Shown here piece after piece: positions 19,256-25,962 of a stretch of 25,962 bases of DNA. Where the stretch lies: positions 1-25,962 of IMG/VR virus record IMGVR_UViG_3300042465_002291, one strand, 5' to 3'. Under the pieces are notes generated by a model that was not told the DNA's origin, did not search any database, and saw nothing but the letters and a program-made list of their open reading frames with translations. The stretch comes from a virus. How positions within the stretch are numbered: the first letter of the stretch is position 1; the number at the start of each line of letters is the position of its first letter. The position numbers were made by a program, and so were the translations under genes.

Positions 19256-20563
19256 TTAGTATGCGAGAACGTAGCCAAATTGCTCTGACCCGTCATAGTT
19301 TATCAGTGGTGCATCGTATGCGGTAGTAGACGAATCGTAGACAGGTAACGAGCCACCTAGTCTGCCATAGATCGGATTGTCAAGAATCAATGGGAATGCA
19401 GATACAGAACCTAAGTCAAAGGTTAATTCGTGACGGTCAATGCCAATGTTGTTTCTTATGCCTGTCACAATTGCGTACTGATCTATGGGTGCGCCTACTT
19501 GGTTAGGTGTGAAGATAACCTGAACTACATCAGCGATCTCAATGTTCAGTAAGTTATCAACCTGCGCTGGTGTCTTGTCGTGCAGGTTTACTGTAATTGA
19601 GTTGATGCGCAGTTCTGGTTCGTCATACAAACCCACCAGGTATTCGGCAAGTGCTAGTGCTTCTGCATCGGTAGTTAGTAGAACCCCGTCAATCGAATAA
19701 GCGGCAACGCCATAAAGGTTCTGTGATGCTAGTGAGTCGGCAACCTGCGGTGTTCCACCTGCTCTAGTAATCGTTACGCGGTTGTAAAGATTTTCTGAAC
19801 CATAAACAACGCCAATGTTTGTATAACCAATTGCGTTAGCCGTTGTATCATCAGCAAACGTAACAGTTGTTGTAAGCGGTGGAATAGTCAAACGATTCTT
19901 AAAAGTTAATGCGCCTGATCGATCAATAAACAATCGACCATTCTCTGTGGTTTCTACAAGTTGTAAATACTGCAACACGTTGGCGTTCTCTGGTACTACG
20001 TCAGCCTGCAAAGTTGTTAAGCCTGTTGAGATAGATCGGTTGGCTATCGGCCAATTCACTTCTGGGCGATTTAGGATTGCTGTTACACGATCGGAACTTA
20101 ATTGACTTGTTGCTGTAAACGAATCTAGTTCAGCAGCAGATAAACGTAGAAAACCATCGACAGCAGAAACACTTGCAAATGATTTACCTGAAACATCATA
20201 GGTCAAATCCCAATCGTCAATAAATCCCGTAAAGACACGATCACCATTTGTTTCAATAGCAATTGGTTTGCGTGGCAAAATTTGCGAATAGTAAATGCTC
20301 GAAGCATTGAAAGGATCAAAGATGCGCGAATCATTATGCAAGGTTACAGATGCGTTGCCTGCGGTGTAACGATCTAGTTCACGCGACTTGCCACGACTAA
20401 CGGAAACAGATGCAACATACTCAGTTACATCGGTTAATACATCGCCACCAAGAACATAGATCGAATCAAGTTTGCCTTTAACCGTGTCATTAAGTGTAAA
20501 AAGATTGCCACCAGATGCGGCTAGATCGAAACCAATAAAAACTTTAGTGTCTGGTACAGCCAT
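19256..20563 (-). CDS. Minor tail protein / baseplate hub-like, 435 aa
   Basis: 435 residues directly after the tape measure, with a TAATG overlap. The order (tape measure, then this) and the beta-rich sequence (for example VTEYVASVSVSRGKSRELD and NASVTLHNDSRIFDP near residues 45-85) match distal tail/baseplate proteins of actinophages. GFIDDWDLTYD and later ITVNLHDKTPAQVDNLLNIEIADVV resemble a phage hub domain. No enzymatic motif is seen. Confidence 0.85.
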   Translation of the reverse strand: MAVPDTKVFIGFDLAASGGNLFTLNDTVKGKLDSIYVLGGDVLTDVTEYVASVSVSRGKSRELDRYTAGNASVTLHNDSRIFDPFNASSIYYSQILPRKPIAIETNGDRVFTGFIDDWDLTYDVSGKSFASVSAVDGFLRLSAAELDSFTATSQLSSDRVTAILNRPEVNWPIANRSISTGLTTLQADVVPENANVLQYLQLVETTENGRLFIDRSGALTFKNRLTIPPLTTTVTFADDTTANAIGYTNIGVVYGSENLYNRVTITRAGGTPQVADSLASQNLYGVAAYSIDGVLLTTDAEALALAEYLVGLYDEPELRINSITVNLHDKTPAQVDNLLNIEIADVVQVIFTPNQVGAPIDQYAIVTGIRNNIGIDRHELTFDLGSVSAFPLILDNPIYGRLGGSLPVYDSSTTAYDAPLINYDGSEQFGYVLAY

Positions 20564-22692
20564 TAGGCACTCGCAAAGACTGGTCCACTGACACGTTCAT
20601 AACGCTTAATTATGTCTACAATCTCACGACCGATTTGGTTTCCATCTGCGCCCATTCCAGCATTAACAGTTAAGTTAATTGTGTTGCCAGTTGGTGTGTT
20701 GTTTCGGTTTAACGGTACAACTGCTTCTGGTCCACTCTCGCCAATTAAAGCAAGTGTTGGTTTGCTTACAATTCCACCAGCAGCCATCGCAGGAATTTCT
20801 ACACCTAAAGATTCGGCAAGATCGCTGATGGATTTTTTCTCACCCTTAGTAACCTTTGCGCCACCCTTAGACTTTTTAGTTTTGGCTTTAGCGAGTGCGG
20901 CATTAACTTGATCGATTGCTTTTTGATTTATGACAATACCCTCGGCATTAACTGCGAATCCAGCAGCAGCGATCGCAGCCTTAACGCCATCCACTAATGC
21001 CTGACCTGCTGTAACACCTGCTGCATAGAACTGATCAGCAGCCGATGTACCTACTGCATCTGCAACTGTTTGTGTTGCCGTGATCAGGCTGTTTACTTGA
21101 TTAACAACCGTTGCGCCACCAGCGATAATTTCGTCAGCGATCTTTGTTCCTGCGTCAGCACCAGCAGCAAGTACCTGACCAATTGCCGATTCAGATAATC
21201 CCATCGACAAAAGTTGCTGAACCTTAGAACCAAAGTTGGCAGCCTTAGCAGCCTGAGCAACTAGATTCTCGATGAATGATCCTGTTTCAGCAGTAGCAGC
21301 AGCACCGAAATCTAGGATTCCATTTAACGTATCTGCAACGCTTGACTTGAAACTTGCGTATGCTTCTCTAGCGTTATCAAGAACACCATTGGCTTTACTT
21401 AGTTGATCTGTAAATGCGGCAATTTGTTGCTTCGCATACTTAGCAGCATCGCCAATAGCGTCAATACCTTTTCCTGCTTTTTTACCTGACTTACCAACCG
21501 AATCAACAGTTGGCAAAACAACATCTTTGTAGACTTTTGCATCTTCCAAAATTCCGTCAGGGGCAATCTCGATCTTAGGTAAGTCCGCAACATTTTTTTG
21601 ATATTGATTTACAACCGCATTAACGCCAGCAAGAACTGCTGTAACGGCAGCAACACCAACAGCAGCACCAGCGATACCAGCACCAACAGATAAGCCACCA
21701 GATGCAAATGCGGAAGCAGTAGCAGCCAAAACCGCAGCAGTTTGTAGTGCGCGATAAACAACAATTACACCCTTAATAATTGCAACGATTGCAGATGCGG
21801 CAGCAGCAATTTTTGCAACTGCAAACACGCCGACAATGACAGCACCGAACGCAACGATCTCGCCACGATAGTTAATAACAGTTTGGAATACTGCGCGGAT
21901 TGTATTACCCCAATTTAATGCAGTCTGCTCAGATTGACTTAATGAACTTGAAACACTTGTCTGACCAGTTAGTGCATTAACAAATACTTCAATAGATGGC
22001 ATTACATCTTTAAGAACCTTGTCTGCAAATTTAGTAAGAACGGGAATAAGCGCACCGCCAAGGGTTTCTTTTACTTCACCCATTCGTTCCCCAAGAATGG
22101 CTAACTTTCCCTCATAAGTACCCGCGGCAACTGCTGCTTGACCGCCAAATAATTCGTTTAAGTATTCCTGAACCTTGCCAAAGTCTTTTGACTTTTTAAT
22201 GTTGTCAGGAATGACAATTCCTAAACGCTGCAATGCGGTGAACTGTCCACCCTGTGCTTTTGCTAAGGCTAGGGAAATGCTTTCAAGATCGCGCCCTGAG
22301 CCAGCAGAAACATCAAGGCCAAGTTTTAATAATCCCTGAGCCTTAGTTACGTCACCAGTTGCGCGAATTAAAGTTTCTAATGCTGGTCGTAGTTGGTTGT
22401 CAGATACACCTGTTGCAAATTGTTGCGCAGTAATAAATTGCTCTGTTGCTGCGATTGCTGAATCTGTCGCACCTGTGACGTTCTGTAAAGTTTTTGCTAA
22501 CTTGAGTTGTGCTTTCTGATCGGCAGCAGCAGCCTGGACTGCATCAACACCAAACTTAGTTGCGGCTATGCCTAAAACACCAAATGCAATAGCACTTGTT
22601 TTAGCAACACCATTTAATCCTTTGAATGCTCTCTGTGCCTGATTAACACCAAGAGCATTAAAGGTTGAAAGGATAGGAAAAATTACAGCCAT
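20563..22692 (-). CDS. Tape measure protein
   Basis: 709 residues, the longest gene in the window, between the tail assembly region and the minor tail gene. It is Ala-rich and helical, with a large hydrophobic segment (about 280-360, for example VGVFAVAKIAAAASAIVAI) that may reach the membrane during DNA injection, and coiled-coil parts. The C-terminal end carries SKPTLALIGESGPEAVVPLN, a motif typical of the tape measure C-terminus. Length scaling of about 0.15 nm per residue predicts a tail near 100 nm. AGGTG precedes the ATG. Confidence 0.93.
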   Translation of the reverse strand: MAVIFPILSTFNALGVNQAQRAFKGLNGVAKTSAIAFGVLGIAATKFGVDAVQAAAADQKAQLKLAKTLQNVTGATDSAIAATEQFITAQQFATGVSDNQLRPALETLIRATGDVTKAQGLLKLGLDVSAGSGRDLESISLALAKAQGGQFTALQRLGIVIPDNIKKSKDFGKVQEYLNELFGGQAAVAAGTYEGKLAILGERMGEVKETLGGALIPVLTKFADKVLKDVMPSIEVFVNALTGQTSVSSSLSQSEQTALNWGNTIRAVFQTVINYRGEIVAFGAVIVGVFAVAKIAAAASAIVAIIKGVIVVYRALQTAAVLAATASAFASGGLSVGAGIAGAAVGVAAVTAVLAGVNAVVNQYQKNVADLPKIEIAPDGILEDAKVYKDVVLPTVDSVGKSGKKAGKGIDAIGDAAKYAKQQIAAFTDQLSKANGVLDNAREAYASFKSSVADTLNGILDFGAAATAETGSFIENLVAQAAKAANFGSKVQQLLSMGLSESAIGQVLAAGADAGTKIADEIIAGGATVVNQVNSLITATQTVADAVGTSAADQFYAAGVTAGQALVDGVKAAIAAAGFAVNAEGIVINQKAIDQVNAALAKAKTKKSKGGAKVTKGEKKSISDLAESLGVEIPAMAAGGIVSKPTLALIGESGPEAVVPLNRNNTPTGNTINLTVNAGMGADGNQIGREIVDIIKRYERVSGPVFASA

Positions 22693-22700
22693 TTTTACAC

Positions 22701-23216
22701 CTATCTTTTCAATCTCTTGTTGTAATCATTTTGCAGTTTTCTAATTGTATCGCGCACAGATTTTTCAATAGTTGGCAATTCTCTAAGGGCAACTGGATAA
22801 ACAAATCTTGAAGCACGATTTATAGTGTTTAATTTTCTAATCATCGCCTTACCAGATCGAGTATTGCCACTTGATGTTTTGCCAGACATATCTGCAATCT
22901 GAAATGCCGCCGACCCTCGAACAGATTTTCCCCTTGTACCAACAACAACCGATACAAGTTGAAATCCTTTTTTTTCTGCTTTTTTTGAAAAGTTAGTTCT
23001 TGTTGTTACTTTTACCGCAGAGGAATCCCATCCAGTTCGACCAGCGTGTTGCATACCAATTAATGGTGATTCTGATGGAATATTAGATTTAATTGCACGG
23101 ACCATTGGCTGTGCCGCAGTTCGCAAATCTCTACGCGCCTGCTTCACAATATCGTTGTCGATGTCTTTTAATACTCTAACAACTTCTGCCATTCCAGTAA
23201 CTTTAATTGAAAGCAT
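22701..23216 (-). CDS. HK97 gp10-like tail/neck protein, 171 aa
   Basis: 171 residues, very basic. The N-terminal part (MAEVVRVLKDIDNDIVKQARRDLRTAAQPMVRAI, about 9-42) has the helix pattern of the HK97-gp10/tail completion family, which joins head and tail. It starts with a TAATG overlap after the stop of the -1 frame extension of the chaperone gene. Finding this family between the chaperone and the tape measure is not the usual place, where it precedes the major tail protein. Confidence 0.7.
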   Translation of the reverse strand: MLSIKVTGMAEVVRVLKDIDNDIVKQARRDLRTAAQPMVRAIKSNIPSESPLIGMQHAGRTGWDSSAVKVTTRTNFSKKAEKKGFQLVSVVVGTRGKSVRGSAAFQIADMSGKTSSGNTRSGKAMIRKLNTINRASRFVYPVALRELPTIEKSVRDTIRKLQNDYNKRLKR

Positions 23217-23616
23217 TAGTTCCCCTGACTATTTCGCCAGCGCAGATACATACCCATTGTATAAAGCATACGTTCAGATTCATCCATTAGAACTGACGGA
23301 GCAATGCCAGTTTCAACGGATAGATAAGCAAGATACCAATGTTGGGATGAGTCACCCAACCCAACTATTTTGGGGCTTGCTCACTCGCTTCGATCGTATC
23401 GACTTCATCGCACCATTCGTCAAAATCTTTCTTTGTCTTATCTTGACGATGTAGCCAATGCCACGCTAACCACAAAAGATCGGTTATGCGGAAATCAGTT
23501 TCTAAAGATGCAACAGACTTTGTAAACTTGTCCTCGAATGCAACAAGGTCACGAGCAGTTGCGCTAACTTCCTCAACCGTCTTGTCATTAAAAGTAACGC
23601 GCAGGTTGATCTTCAT
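23216..23616 (-). CDS. Frameshifted tail assembly chaperone, 133 aa (G-T-type fusion)
   Basis: The zero-frame product is extended by a -1 ribosomal slip at CCCAAAA (23374-23368). Reading then continues from the codon ATA at 23368 through 50 more codons to TAA (23218-23216), which overlaps the next gene's ATG. The extension includes HWYLAYLSVETG and ESERMLYTMGMYLRWR, an Arg-rich helical end similar to other chaperone extensions. The fused and unfused forms, in a fixed ratio, guide tape measure and tail protein assembly in lambda-like phages. Confidence 0.85.
23340..23374 (-). other. Programmed -1 frameshift signal with downstream hairpin
   Basis: The slippery sequence C-CCA-AAA (23374-23368) is read in the zero frame as ..C CCA AAA before TAG. 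After a 7-base spacer, GTTGGG (23360-23355) can pair with CCCAAC (23346-23341) with an 8-base loop, a suitable stimulatory stem. The -1 frame is open for 50 codons. Confidence 0.85.
23365..23616 (-). CDS. Tail assembly chaperone, zero-frame product, 83 aa
   Basis: 83 residues; the ATG overlaps the major tail protein stop as TAATG. The sequence (LRVTFNDKTVEEVSATARDLVAFEDKF) matches the lambda gpG-like chaperone plan, a small acidic domain after the major tail protein. The stop TAG follows directly after the slippery heptamer, so some ribosomes read on in the -1 frame. Confidence 0.88.
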   Translation of the reverse strand: MKINLRVTFNDKTVEEVSATARDLVAFEDKFTKSVASLETDFRITDLLWLAWHWLHRQDKTKKDFDEWCDEVDTIEASEQAPK

Positions 23617-24023
23617 TAGGCAGTTGCTCTAGTAACTGTGCCAGATGTAGGCCACGTCACGCTGAATGTTGCAATGTCGCCAACAGATGATGCGTGTGGT
23701 GAATATGAGTTAACTAAGCAGGCTGCGGTGTATGACGGATTTGTTGCAGATACAGTTGCGGAAGTTGGAACGATAACAACGGTTGCAACGGTATTGAACA
23801 ATGGGAACAGAGTTGCATCTACTGATGCTGCTCCGAAGTCTTGCATAAATTGAAGTGTGATTGAACCTGTCTTAAGCCCGCCGATGCGCTCACGAAACGT
23901 GCCACCAAAAGCGGTTGTTTCAAGATCGTCACTTTCAAGTGCTAGTTCAACACTATTTAAGTTTGTAGAAAAGTTAGTACCATTCACGGTTACTTTGTAA
24001 TCCGTTGCTGCGAATTTTGGCAT
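23616..24023 (-). CDS. Major tail protein
   Basis: 135 residues, located directly before the tail assembly chaperone. It is beta-rich with TDYKVTVNGTNFSTNLNSVELAL at the N-terminus, ETTAFGGTFRERIGGLKTGSITLQF (about 36-60) and a C-terminal immunoglobulin-like strand set (VGDIATFSVTWPTSGTVTR). This is the short tube-protein type that polymerises into the tail tube around the tape measure. AGGAG before the ATG suits high expression. Confidence 0.88.
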   Translation of the reverse strand: MPKFAATDYKVTVNGTNFSTNLNSVELALESDDLETTAFGGTFRERIGGLKTGSITLQFMQDFGAASVDATLFPLFNTVATVVIVPTSATVSATNPSYTAACLVNSYSPHASSVGDIATFSVTWPTSGTVTRATA

Positions 24024-24035
24024 TGCTTATTGCTC

Positions 24036-24443
24036 CTAGTCTGAGTAACAAAGTATGATGAACTCTGCTGAGAAATAGTTTACATCACCAGCGGACACTT
24101 CACCATAATTGCGAACTTCTGACACTCTCACGTCATATGCTTTGCCGCCAAGTGTCTTATCTGATTCTATGGCACGTTTGATTGAGTTCGATCCCGTAGA
24201 TGAAACCCACGAATCGAGGCTATCTTGTCCCGTTCTTTCTGAAACTCTGCTAACTAATAACAGAACAGAAAAACTATATGTTGTCATACCGCCGTGAAAG
24301 GCCTCATCATAAGTTACAGATTGCGGTAAAACAATTGCAACTGGTGGCTTAGGATCGTCAGGAACTTTCGCCGCAGTTCTTAGTCCCGTAATCGTTGCAA
24401 GGTTAGTTGCCAGTCCCGTTCTTAGTTCCGCTACTGATGCCAT
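24036..24443 (-). CDS. Tail terminator-like / neck protein, 135 aa
   Basis: 135 residues between the head-tail connector and the major tail protein. It has an N-terminal helix (VAELRTGLATNLATI), a beta sheet (AIVLPQSVTYDEAF, YSFSVLLLVSRVSERTGQDSLDSWV) and a C-terminal strand (AEFIILCY), the alpha/beta fold of tail terminator proteins that cap the tail tube at the neck. The ATG overlaps the connector stop as TAATG. Confidence 0.75.
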   Translation of the reverse strand: MASVAELRTGLATNLATITGLRTAAKVPDDPKPPVAIVLPQSVTYDEAFHGGMTTYSFSVLLLVSRVSERTGQDSLDSWVSSTGSNSIKRAIESDKTLGGKAYDVRVSEVRNYGEVSAGDVNYFSAEFIILCYSD

Positions 24444-25048
24444 TATGCAAAGTTTCTTGTGGATCGATACGGCGCAATCAATTGCTCTACATCGGGGTCA
24501 AGGTAACGGCTAACGCGTACCGCGCCCATATCGCCAAAGCCTGCAACGCCCAATGGTGAATCTAAACGCTTAAACAAACGTGAGGATTGAATTACACAAG
24601 CCTGCGTGATTGCGATCGGGACAGCAGGCCATCCAAAAACAGCAGTTAACTTTATTAAGTTCTGCCCGCCTGCAACTGGAAAAAGATAATCCTCAACGGC
24701 GCGAATGCGCGTGTAAGGAACAGAAAGACCATCTGTGTATCCGTTGCTTGGTTCTAGTTGGTAATCGGTAACTTTGAAAGTTGTATCGAATACGCCGTCA
24801 GCAGCAGATGAGGTTTGTAAGGTAATTGCAGTTCCAGCAATATCATCGGTCTGCACAACATAAGAATCCTCTGCCGCGTAATAACGCGTTGCAGTTCCAG
24901 ATGAGTAGAAAGAACGCATTGCGAATCCATCGATTGCGCGTGAGGCAGATTCAACCGCCATCTCGATTAAAGTATCATCGAGATTGTCCGTGATCCGCAT
25001 CGCAGATTTTACTTGTGCCAATGTTGCATAGCCATTTGTGATTGCCAT
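24443..25048 (-). CDS. Head-tail connector (gp6-like)
   Basis: 201 residues. The N-terminal region (ATLAQVKSAMRITDNLDDTLIEMAVESASRAIDGFAMRSFY, about 7-47) matches the helical connector family of HK97 gp6, which attaches below the portal and stays in the neck. The C-terminal part is beta-rich with a hydrophobic end (WPAVPIAITQACVIQSSRLF). GGGAG precedes the ATG. It is the first gene after the terminator at 25095. Confidence 0.88.
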   Translation of the reverse strand: MAITNGYATLAQVKSAMRITDNLDDTLIEMAVESASRAIDGFAMRSFYSSGTATRYYAAEDSYVVQTDDIAGTAITLQTSSAADGVFDTTFKVTDYQLEPSNGYTDGLSVPYTRIRAVEDYLFPVAGGQNLIKLTAVFGWPAVPIAITQACVIQSSRLFKRLDSPLGVAGFGDMGAVRVSRYLDPDVEQLIAPYRSTRNFA

Positions 25049-25083
25049 TTTGCTCCCTGAGTCTTTACCTATTCTATGACAGA

Positions 25084-25112
25084 CAAAAAGAAAACCCCCG
25101 ATAAATCGGGGG
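25084..25112 (-). terminator. Intrinsic terminator between the 269-aa gene and the connector
   Basis: Minus-strand stem CCCCCGA (25112-25106) pairs with TCGGGGG (25101-25095), with a 4-base loop TTTA, followed by the T-rich run TTTTCTTTTTG. It lies 16 bases after the end of the 269-aa gene and about 47 bases before the connector ATG. A full stop here would need a new promoter for the tail operon; a -10-like TAGAAT lies just beyond it, but the -35 is poor. Confidence 0.9.
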
Positions 25113-25127
25113 CTGTCTTTTCTCTCT

Positions 25128-25937
25128 CTAGTATGTATTGTTCTTGATTCTTTTCTGAACCCTTTTTTCTAGTTCTGCAAGGATTGTTCCTACTGACAAG
25201 TGACGCTTTTCGGAAAGTGCGATTGCTACTCTTTCCATATCGTTGCGAACCTTTGCGCAACCCTCTGTTCCCCAATCCTTTGAGTAGTAATCCTTGGTTA
25301 ACTTCTCGCCCGCTTCTGCGAACCAAAGTTCTGCGGCGCGTTCTGTCTTTAGTTCCTTGTTCTGGCTGATGTGCCAAAGTTCTGAAACGATTAGTTCTGA
25401 TCCGTCTGCGGTTGGTCGCTTTGCAATCTTTTCTGCTTTCTTAGCATCGCGCTCTGCTTTTGCTTCTGCCTTTGCGATCTTGTCTGCGGTAACGATTGTT
25501 GATGGTCGGTTAAGAACATCGGCTGGTGCTGATGGGTAGCAAACGGTGCAAGCGGTATTTCCTGCGGCCTCAACGATTGTTGTTTCTGAATCTGATGAGT
25601 AATCGACTAACCAATCAAACTCTGTTGTTGGGAAGCAAGTGTTGCAATCCATAGTCTTGTGTACGTGACCGCCATTGTTCTGAACTAAGAATGCGCGGTT
25701 CCAGTTATGCAGTTTGTAGATTTCGTTAAGTGGTGCGATCTCTGCGTTTACTGCTTTGATCTCGAACTGAACTTGGTCGATCTTGATTTCGTATTCTGCC
25801 TTGGTTAGATCGTTTGACCAACGGCTATTGATTGTGTTGCGGTACATCGAAATCTTTTGCATTAGTTCTAACTTGATTGAATACAAGCGAGCGATTTCTG
25901 TATCTGTCTTGACTGCTAGTTCTTTTAGTTCGTTCAT
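25128..25937 (-). CDS. Zinc-ribbon / coiled-coil phage protein, 269 aa
   Basis: 269 residues with AGGAG before the ATG. The N-terminal ~85 residues form coiled helices (LAVKTDTEIARLYSIKLELMQ). Next comes a compact motif block RAFLVQNNGGHVHKTMDCNTC (in two parts, about 91-111), TTEFDWLV, and ACTVCYPSAP (about 134-143): CNTC plus CTVC with nearby His is a treble-clef or zinc ribbon. Then an Ala/Lys/Glu-rich helix (about 155-175) and a C-terminal helical region. This block recurs in many actinophage proteins of unknown function. It is followed by a terminator, so it is at the end of its own transcription unit. Its leader is nearly the same as that of the early operon. Confidence 0.8.
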   Translation of the reverse strand: MNELKELAVKTDTEIARLYSIKLELMQKISMYRNTINSRWSNDLTKAEYEIKIDQVQFEIKAVNAEIAPLNEIYKLHNWNRAFLVQNNGGHVHKTMDCNTCFPTTEFDWLVDYSSDSETTIVEAAGNTACTVCYPSAPADVLNRPSTIVTADKIAKAEAKAERDAKKAEKIAKRPTADGSELIVSELWHISQNKELKTERAAELWFAEAGEKLTKDYYSKDWGTEGCAKVRNDMERVAIALSEKRHLSVGTILAELEKRVQKRIKNNTY

Positions 25938-25962
25938 TTGATGCTCCTATTTCCTAGCGGTT
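25938..25962 (-). promoter_or_regulatory. Leader of the right-edge gene, repeat of the early leader
   Basis: The bases before the ATG read AACCGCTAGGAAATAGGAGCA and then TCAA, which repeat the CCGCTAGGA...AGGAGCA leader at 14464-14486. The promoter that would drive it lies outside the window. Since the window ends inside this repeat, the edge may be where an assembly stopped. Confidence 0.55.

Noticed and set aside
20612-20911. Plus-strand frame opposite the tape measure C-terminus
   Set aside because: Antisense shadow with a low-complexity product; the tape measure motif on the minus strand is clear.
25069-25377. 102-aa minus-strand frame overlapping the 269-aa gene
   Set aside because: It reads through the terminator hairpin and has a basic low-complexity sequence; the 269-aa frame has zinc-ribbon motifs and a good ribosome site.

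Overview
The window is part of the genome of a siphovirus-type tailed phage that very probably infects an actinobacterium. Two WhiB-family proteins, an actinobacterial hallmark, are encoded here, and the gene order and small-protein repertoire are those of actinobacteriophages. Base composition looks moderate by eye (mid-40s percent GC), which would suit a low-GC actinobacterium such as the freshwater Nanopelagicales; that host guess is inference. Every gene I can support is on the minus strand, so transcription runs from high to low coordinates. I saw no integrase, immunity repressor, tRNA, CRISPR array or insertion sequence. The prohead protease and major capsid genes are absent and should lie beyond the window edges, between the partial gene at the left end and the gene at the right end.

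Layout in the direction of transcription: (1) 25937-25128, a 269-aa zinc-ribbon protein closed by a strong terminator. (2) 25048-17726, neck and tail: connector, tail terminator-like protein, major tail protein, tail assembly chaperone with a -1 frameshift site, gp10-like protein, tape measure, baseplate/minor tail protein and two tail fibre-like proteins. (3) 17716-16403, lysis: holin-like protein, M23 endopeptidase, an unknown protein and a second membrane protein. (4) 16359-14640, HTH protein, metallophosphoesterase and small proteins, closed by a terminator. (5) From a promoter near 14510 down to about 6393, the early and replication region: ribbon-helix-helix protein, replication initiator carrying four 15-bp iteron-like repeats, putative helicase loader, WhiB, Rad52-like annealing protein, RusA resolvase, second WhiB, SSB, HNH nucleases and an HslV/proteasome-like Ntn hydrolase. 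(6) 6219-3934, a three-gene module: ParB-like protein, CmoA-like protein and a cytosine-C5 DNA methyltransferase. (7) 3959-1, packaging and head: small and large terminase, small membrane protein, portal, a 92-aa protein and a partial HAD-domain protein.

The most exciting part is module 6. The middle gene closely resembles CmoA, the enzyme that makes carboxy-S-adenosylmethionine (Cx-SAM), and keeps the arginine aligned with E. coli CmoA Arg199. The adjoining C5 methyltransferase has every canonical motif, but the asparagine of motif X (GNSVP) is replaced by arginine (GRSVP). In the engineered methyltransferase M.MpeI, changing the asparagine that I believe is equivalent to a basic residue is reported to allow use of Cx-SAM and formation of 5-carboxymethylcytosine. 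The two features together suggest a natural phage system that makes its own Cx-SAM and carboxymethylates its DNA, perhaps to escape host restriction. This is a hypothesis from sequence alone.

Secondary points of interest are the HslV-like peptidase, the lambda-O-like origin inside the initiator gene, the programmed frameshift with a well-placed hairpin, a dyad operator over the early promoter, a repeated promoter-proximal leader that coincides with the window edge, and very widespread TAATG stop-start coupling.
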